A DNA stretch of 64,000 nucleotides from NCBI GenBank assembly GCA_905235675.1, contig CAJONC010000006.1, positions 62,001-126,000 on the forward strand, written 5' to 3'. The position numbers and the translations under genes are program-made. The stretch is from an uncultured Bacteroidales bacterium. Its GTDB lineage: Bacteria; Bacteroidota; Bacteroidia; Bacteroidales; UBA932. Numbering within the stretch: the stretch's first letter is position 1; every line of letters begins with the position of its first letter. The notes under the pieces were generated by a model. The model had not been told where the DNA came from and searched no databases. It saw nothing but the letters and a program-made list of their open reading frames with translations. This document shows positions 59,536 through 64,000 of this stretch, in pieces.

Positions 59536-60897
59536 CTATTTCTCCTCGGCAGAAACTTGTTCTTCAGGTTTTGCATCCTTCTTCAGATAGTCGGGAAGCT
59601 CCATTCCCGCCATCTTGAAGAGGTCGTTAAGCGGAGGTACGCTCTGCATCATACCCGAAATGAAGTTTGCGGTGGCAGTCTTTCCGTTCACGGAAGATCC
59701 TCCGTCCCAGACGGTTACCTTGTCGATATTCTTCACGGCTTCCACCTGAGTCTGCACGAGCTCGGGGAGCTTGTCGGCTATCATCATCATAACCGCCTTC
59801 TGGGCATCGCCTTCGGCTGCGTTCACCAGGCTCTTGAAACCGTCTGCCTGCTTGGTGAGAACCTCCAGCACACCGCGTGCCTGGGCATCCATCTTGGCAT
59901 AGATTGCATCGGCCTCACCCTTTGCCTTGCGGCGTATCTGCTCGGCCTCGGCCTCGGCCTCGATGATTGCCTTCTCCTTCTCGATCTGGGCAGCCACCAC
60001 CACGTTTGCCTGCTGTGTGGCCTTTTCGCGCTCGGCACGGGCAAGTTCGGCGTCGCGCTCGCTCTGGTAGGCCTCTTCGAGGGCCTTTGCGGCCTGCACC
60101 TTCTCGGCGGCAACTGCGATACGGTCGGCCTCTGCGGTCTTCTGGCGGCGGAGGGCGTCGGAATTCGCAATTTCGATCTTGGCATTGTTCTCACCCTTCA
60201 CGGCGTCCGCATCGGCGGCGGCGACGTTCACGCGGGTATCCTTGTCGGCCATCGCCTTTCCGGTTTCACCATAACGGTTCTGCTCGGCGACGCTCTTCTT
60301 CGCATCGTTGATGGCCTTTGCGGCGGCTTCCTTTCCGAGAGCCTCGATGTAGCCGGATTCGTCGCGGATATCGGTTACGTTCACGTTAATGAGCTTCAGG
60401 CCTATCTTGCGGAGCTCGGCCTCGACATTTGCGGAGACGCTTGCGAGGAACTTGTCGCGGTCGGCGTTGATTTCCTCGATGTCCATGGTGGCAATCACAA
60501 GACGCAGCTGACCGAAGAGGATATCGGTGGCGATGCTCTGTATGCTGTCGGTGCTGAGACCGAGGAGCCTTTCGGCGGCGTTAGTCATTACATCGGCCTC
60601 GGTGCTGATACCCACGGTGAAGCGGCAGGGCACGTCCACGCGTATGTTCTGCTTGGAAAGGGCGTTCTGCAGGTTGCACTCAATGCTGATGGGCTTGAGG
60701 TCGAGATAGGCGAAATCCTGGAAAACGGGCCAGATGAAAGCGGCTCCGCCGTGGATGCACTTTGCGGAGGAGCGGCGGCCGGTTTTACCGTAGATGACAA
60801 GAATCTTGTCGGAAGGGCAGCGGCGATAGCGCCTGAGGATGGCCGAAATCGTAATGAAGATGACGGCGACTACAATTAGGATTACGTAGATTTCCAT
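59536..60897 (-). CDS. Flotillin-like SPFH protein
   Basis: Membrane scaffold protein of 453 residues with an N-terminal membrane segment (about 2-20), an SPFH domain (about 25-190, 'CRFTVGISTEADVMTNAAER'), and a long Ala/Glu coiled coil (about 190-350) that promotes oligomerisation. The C-terminus ('VKNIDKVTVWDGGSSVNGKT') is typical of flotillins such as YuaG/FloT. It lies 4 bp behind an NfeD-like gene, the classical yuaF-yuaG pairing. Confidence 0.92.
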   Translation of the reverse strand: MEIYVILIVVAVIFITISAILRRYRRCPSDKILVIYGKTGRRSSAKCIHGGAAFIWPVFQDFAYLDLKPISIECNLQNALSKQNIRVDVPCRFTVGISTEADVMTNAAERLLGLSTDSIQSIATDILFGQLRLVIATMDIEEINADRDKFLASVSANVEAELRKIGLKLINVNVTDIRDESGYIEALGKEAAAKAINDAKKSVAEQNRYGETGKAMADKDTRVNVAAADADAVKGENNAKIEIANSDALRRQKTAEADRIAVAAEKVQAAKALEEAYQSERDAELARAEREKATQQANVVVAAQIEKEKAIIEAEAEAEQIRRKAKGEADAIYAKMDAQARGVLEVLTKQADGFKSLVNAAEGDAQKAVMMMIADKLPELVQTQVEAVKNIDKVTVWDGGSSVNGKTATANFISGMMQSVPPLNDLFKMAGMELPDYLKKDAKPEEQVSAEEK

Positions 60898-60901
60898 ATT
60901 A

Positions 60902-61495
60902 TTATACTATTAATGAATTCAATTCTTCTACAAGGAGGGTGCTTTCGTTGATTACCTCCACAACCTTGATGGGGGTGTCGGTCTTTATGGTGTCGCCGTC
61001 GGTAAGTGCCTGATACTCACGCACCGACTCGTTTATGGTTATCTGCACCTTGCCTTCGCCGGAACGTTCGCCGGGAATGGTAAGATAAACCCTTCCGGTG
61101 CAGCCCACTGCCTGCTTGTAAACGTCGATCGTTCCACTCTGCTGCATTTTGGCGAGCAGTTTGAAAAGATACATTACAATCGCCACCAGGGCCATGCCGA
61201 CCAGTACCGAAATAAGAATCAGTACGGCCTTCGATTCCACGCTGTCCTTCAGCAGGATGGCAGTCCATCCGAAGCCGAGGATGAAGTTGATGAAGTTGCG
61301 GAAGGTGTAAAGGTTGATGCCTCCGCCGAGGTCTCCGCCCATATCAGTGGCGTCCATGTCGAAATCGGTCGCGGTATCGGCGTCCGCCCCTATGAAGGTC
61401 ATGATACTTTGGATAATGAAGACAAGAGTTGCCGAAAGGGTAACTCCCCACAGGATTTTGCTCAACACGCTGAGTGATGCCCACCAGACAGTCAT
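60902..61495 (-). CDS. NfeD/YuaF-like membrane protein
   Basis: From the ATG at 61495 (the track start includes untranslated AT-rich sequence) it encodes 197 residues: a first membrane segment ('LSKILWGVTLSATLVFIIQS'), an Asp/Gly-rich linker ('DADTATDFDMDATDMGGDLG'), two more segments, and an OB-fold C-terminal domain ('GCTGRVYLTIPGERSGEGKV'). NfeD-OB proteins partner with flotillins in membrane organisation. The gene has a -7 box 43 nt upstream. Confidence 0.85.
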   Translation of the reverse strand: MTVWWASLSVLSKILWGVTLSATLVFIIQSIMTFIGADADTATDFDMDATDMGGDLGGGINLYTFRNFINFILGFGWTAILLKDSVESKAVLILISVLVGMALVAIVMYLFKLLAKMQQSGTIDVYKQAVGCTGRVYLTIPGERSGEGKVQITINESVREYQALTDGDTIKTDTPIKVVEVINESTLLVEELNSLIV

Positions 61496-61538
61496 ATACT
61501 TGAATAGTTTTAAAAAAATTGCAGTTTGTTGTTTTCTG

Positions 61539-61546
61539 CAAATATA
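61539..61546 (-). promoter_or_regulatory. -7 promoter box for the NfeD-flotillin-HTH operon
   Basis: Minus strand TATATTTG, 43 nt before the ATG at 61495. Confidence 0.6.
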
Positions 61547-61683
61547 TAAAAATTTATTGAATTGCAATAATTTTTTGAAAAAATTCAAAAATTAATTGCC
61601 GTAAGAGTCAAAATTGTATCTCAATAGATTCGGTCAATTCCGCGTGAATTAGCGGACAACAATGAAGTATTTATTTAATTCAT

Positions 61684-61691
61684 TATCTTTG
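61684..61691 (+). promoter_or_regulatory. -7 promoter box for the sialidase-like gene, 5 nt from ATG
   Basis: TATCTTTG ends 5 nt before the ATG at 61697. It excludes the TTG at 61691 used by the ORF track. Confidence 0.65.
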
Positions 61692-61696
61692 TGTGT

Positions 61697-62833
61697 ATGT
61701 GGAAGAAGTTTTTATCATTGTTGCTTGGCGCGGCAGTTCTTTGCGCCGTGGCTTTCCCTGCTTTTTCGGAAAGCGATTCGCGGAGGCCCAACCTCCACTG
61801 GGCGGATTTTTCCACGCGGACCGCAAATCAGGTGGTGATAGCGGCGGGCACGCCGGAGCTTTACAACGGACATCCGACCACAGTCCTCTTCGATGACGGA
61901 AAAACGATTTTCTGCACCTGGTCGAAAGGCCATGGCGGCGAGGCGGCCTTCATGAGCTTCAGCCATGACGGCGGAAAAACCTGGCACAACAGGCCCGCCC
62001 CTCCGCAGTGGAAGGGCCTTGTAAACTGCCCGAGCGCCTATCTGCTTACAGACAAGCAGGGCAAACAGCGCCTATTTGTGTTCGCCCAATATGAAGACGG
62101 GAATGCCAACAGGGACATGGCCTATTCCTGCAGCGAAGACGGCGGGAAGACATGGAGCGAAGTGCACAGGCTCGGAAAGCCCTGCATAATGGCCTTTACC
62201 AGCATAGTCAGGCTGAAAAATGGCGACTACCTCGGGATGTATCACCGCGGCAACAGCGACAGGGACAGGAGTCCGCTTAAACTGTGGCAGGCAGTTTCGC
62301 ATGACGGCGGCCTGAGTTGGGACGAATCGCGCATGGTAGGGGAAGTCAATGGGCTTTCTCCCTGCGAGCCATGCGTTTTCTACAAGCCGGACGGCAAAGT
62401 GCTGGTGTGCCTTGCGAGGGAGAATCAGCGCAAAGGCCGTTCGCTGATGATGTTCTCGCACGATGAGGGACAGACCTGGACGCCCATGAGGGAAACCCCC
62501 TGGGGGCTTACGGGTGACCGGCATGTGGCGAGATATCTTCCCGACGGAAGGATAATTGCAGTTTTCAGGGACATGGCTCCGAACAGTTCCACCAAAGGGC
62601 ATTTCGTCGCCTGGGTGGGGACTTATGACGATATCGGGGACGACCGTTCCGGCCAGTACAGAGTGAAACTCCTGCACAATTATGCGGGGGTGGACTGTGG
62701 ATATCCAGGGCTGGAGATTCTTCCGGACGGCACAATCGTGGCTACCACCTATGTTAAATATCATCCGGGCGAAGCCAGGCACTCGGTGGTGTGCGTAAGG
62801 TTCACCATTGGCGACCTGGACCGGCTGTTCTGA
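61697..62833 (+). CDS. Secreted Asp-box (BNR) sialidase-like protein
   Basis: From the ATG at 61697 it has 378 residues with a signal peptide ('KFLSLLLGAAVLCAVAFPAF'). It is a six-bladed sialidase-type propeller with Asp boxes 'SHDGGKTW', 'SEDGGKTW', 'SHDGGLSW', and 'SHDEGQTW'. The first blade lacks an obvious FRIP arginine motif, and the end reads 'CGYPGLEILPDGTIVATTYV', so it is not a typical GH33 sialidase. It may act on another acidic sugar or only bind glycans. It is convergent with thrA (6 bp between stops). Confidence 0.82.
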   Translation: MWKKFLSLLLGAAVLCAVAFPAFSESDSRRPNLHWADFSTRTANQVVIAAGTPELYNGHPTTVLFDDGKTIFCTWSKGHGGEAAFMSFSHDGGKTWHNRPAPPQWKGLVNCPSAYLLTDKQGKQRLFVFAQYEDGNANRDMAYSCSEDGGKTWSEVHRLGKPCIMAFTSIVRLKNGDYLGMYHRGNSDRDRSPLKLWQAVSHDGGLSWDESRMVGEVNGLSPCEPCVFYKPDGKVLVCLARENQRKGRSLMMFSHDEGQTWTPMRETPWGLTGDRHVARYLPDGRIIAVFRDMAPNSSTKGHFVAWVGTYDDIGDDRSGQYRVKLLHNYAGVDCGYPGLEILPDGTIVATTYVKYHPGEARHSVVCVRFTIGDLDRLF

Positions 62834-62839
62834 TTTCCG

Positions 62840-64000
62840 CTACCGCAGTATATCGTTCAGCACGCTGGAGGCGGCAAGCCTTGCGCCTTCGCCGGCACCC
62901 TGGATGAGCAGGGGGTAGGGATGGAAGGTGCTGCGGATGATGATGGCGTTCTCGGTGCCGGTGATTCGGTAGGCGGGATGGTTTTCATCAACCAGGCGCA
63001 GCCCGATGACGGCTTTGTAGCCGTGGGGGCCGCGGGAATCCTTCTCAAGCGACGCCACGAAACGCTGGTGGCATCCCTTCTCGTCCGCTTCGGCCTCCCT
63101 TGCCTTGAACATGGGCTCGGCCTCTTCCAGTTTGCGGTAGAACTCTTCGAGAGGAATTCCGAAGAACTCGTCTCCCACCACGGGGCGGATTTCCACATCT
63201 TCCTCTTCCAATGGCACTCCCGCTTCGCGCGCGAGGATCAGCAGCTTGCGCAGGGCCTCCTTTCCGCTGAGATCCACCCTCGGATCGGGCTCCGTCAGTC
63301 CCTCCTCCTGCGCCTTGCGCACAATCTGGGCAAAGCTGGCGGGAGAGTAGTCGTAGGAGGAAAGGATCTCGTTCAGGGTGCAGCTTACAACGGCCTCGAT
63401 GGAAATAATCTCGTCGCTGGAATTCGCTCCTGCGGCAATGCTCTCGAGTATGGGCAGGGCGGATCCGACGGTGGTTTCGTAACGGAGGAACACCCCGTTC
63501 TCCCTTGCCGCCGCCTGCATCGCGGCAAAATCCACATAGGGCACGGAAAGAGCCCTGCGATTGGAACTTACTATGTTGAGCCCTTCCCGAAGCAGGCCTT
63601 CGTATTCGCGGTAGATTTCTTTGCTGTCGGTCACGTCCACGAAGATGCTTCCGCGCGGAGCGTTTTCGCGCACGGCCTTGAAAAATGCCCCGTCGGCGGC
63701 GGAGAGGCTGCCCTCCTGCCCGTCGATGGTGTAGTTTCTGCTGTCGGACATTCCTGCGATATGCAGGGTTTTTCCGGCGCGCCTGGCTACGGTTTCGGCG
63801 GATTCTTCAATCAGCTTCACCAGTGCGGTTCCCACTGCGCCCTTGCCTGCAATGTATATATTAAGGGTTGTGGACGGGGCGCTTTCGAAGAACTCCCTGT
63901 GGATGGCCCTCAGGGCCTCGTTCGCCACGGCAAGCCGGACGCATGCATAGACGTTGGTGCCGTCGGAAGAGATGGAAAGAGTCTTGATTCCTGCCTTCCG
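62840..64000 (-). CDS. thrA: Bifunctional aspartokinase/homoserine dehydrogenase, 3' part (partial)
   Basis: The frame runs off the window end; 387 codons are inside (the last includes the stop). The first visible residues ('AGIKTLSISSDGTNVYACVR') are the end of the aspartokinase ACT regulatory region. The homoserine dehydrogenase part follows: the NAD(P) loop 'IYIAGKGAVGTALVKLI', 'VDVTDSKEIYREYEGLLREG', 'VSSNRRALSVPYVDF', and 'YETTVGSALPILESI'. The kinase half lies beyond the window. The GTG at 63928 is therefore not a start. It makes homoserine for threonine and methionine. Confidence 0.93.
   Translation of the reverse strand, partial: RKAGIKTLSISSDGTNVYACVRLAVANEALRAIHREFFESAPSTTLNIYIAGKGAVGTALVKLIEESAETVARRAGKTLHIAGMSDSRNYTIDGQEGSLSAADGAFFKAVRENAPRGSIFVDVTDSKEIYREYEGLLREGLNIVSSNRRALSVPYVDFAAMQAAARENGVFLRYETTVGSALPILESIAAGANSSDEIISIEAVVSCTLNEILSSYDYSPASFAQIVRKAQEEGLTEPDPRVDLSGKEALRKLLILAREAGVPLEEEDVEIRPVVGDEFFGIPLEEFYRKLEEAEPMFKAREAEADEKGCHQRFVASLEKDSRGPHGYKAVIGLRLVDENHPAYRITGTENAIIIRSTFHPYPLLIQGAGEGARLAASSVLNDILR

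Noticed and set aside
59557-60879. 440-codon plus-strand ORF
   Set aside because: Antisense to the flotillin coiled coil; the Leu/Gly/Asp-rich translation is the mirror of Ala/Glu/Lys repeats.
63926-63928. GTG start for a stand-alone homoserine dehydrogenase
   Set aside because: The frame stays open to the window edge and encodes a recognisable aspartokinase ACT end, so this is the 3' part of a bifunctional thrA.

Overview
The window is chromosomal DNA from a member of the Bacteroidales (Bacteroidota); the family cannot be fixed from this segment. The evidence is the gene content: a fused SecDF, a single-chain GlyRS, a DUF4923 secreted protein, a TonB with an acidic linker, a C69 dipeptidase, a CBM20-type MalQ, and GH3/GH28 enzymes. 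The promoters agree: TAnnTTTG (-7) boxes stand in front of most transcription units, several with an upstream TTTG (-33), and Shine-Dalgarno sequences are almost absent. By eye the sequence is moderately GC-rich, with lower GC at about 10-14 kb and 37.3-38.3 kb; this was not computed. Most genes are housekeeping, and there is no integrase, transposase, phage module or CRISPR array.

Layout. 1-5.2 kb: coaX and mfd on the minus strand, divergent from ruvB across an AT-rich spacer. 5.3-8.0 kb: succinate dehydrogenase/fumarate reductase flavoprotein and iron-sulfur subunits, without the usual cytochrome b gene. 8.0-9.9 kb: hflX and tonB (minus). 10.1-19.7 kb: ybeY-mnmG, ruvA (minus), a sufS-sufE-sufT-folK cluster, glyS, a glycerophosphodiesterase lipoprotein, a ThiL-like protein that has lost its active-site motifs, and a DUF4923 protein. 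19.7-26.5 kb: dnaE and secDF (minus). 26.6-29.6 kb: a PD40 propeller protein, and a C69 peptidase coupled to a tiny lipoprotein. 29.7-36.8 kb: a carbohydrate region (malQ with an N-terminal frameshift, a broken DUF975 gene, GH3, GH28), then yegP and a lipoprotein.

36.8-38.3 kb: tRNA-Gly, a cluster of palindromes, and a low-GC two-gene cassette resembling a toxin-antitoxin pair. 38.3-41.2 kb: NhaC antiporter and a flippase (minus). 41.3-44.5 kb: a cyclophilin lipoprotein, then a minus-strand operon with a galacturonokinase-like GHMP kinase and a sugar-phosphate nucleotidyltransferase. 44.5-48.6 kb: a coiled-coil membrane protein, hemW, and a fused AroD-AroA shikimate enzyme. 48.7-48.9 kb: tRNA-Gln(CTG) and tRNA-Met(CAT). 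49-53.9 kb: PBP4-type carboxypeptidase, NahK-like kinase, NlpC/P60 hydrolase, a histone-H1-tailed protein, nitroreductase and ispF. 54.0-59.3 kb: a tight plus-strand operon of a small membrane protein, mutL, rhomboid protease, tsaC, rsmE and apbE. 59.3-61.5 kb: an NfeD-flotillin-HTH operon (minus). 61.7-64 kb: an Asp-box sialidase-like protein and the 3' part of bifunctional thrA.

The most unusual signals are: related palindromic elements carried in frame inside hemW and apbE; a ThiL paralogue without its metal-binding motifs; a candidate galacturonate salvage operon; the toxin-antitoxin-like cassette with an inverted-repeat operator over its -33 box; the AroD-AroA fusion; and a recurring layout in which the -7 box lies only 5-8 nt before the start codon, implying leaderless or near-leaderless mRNAs.
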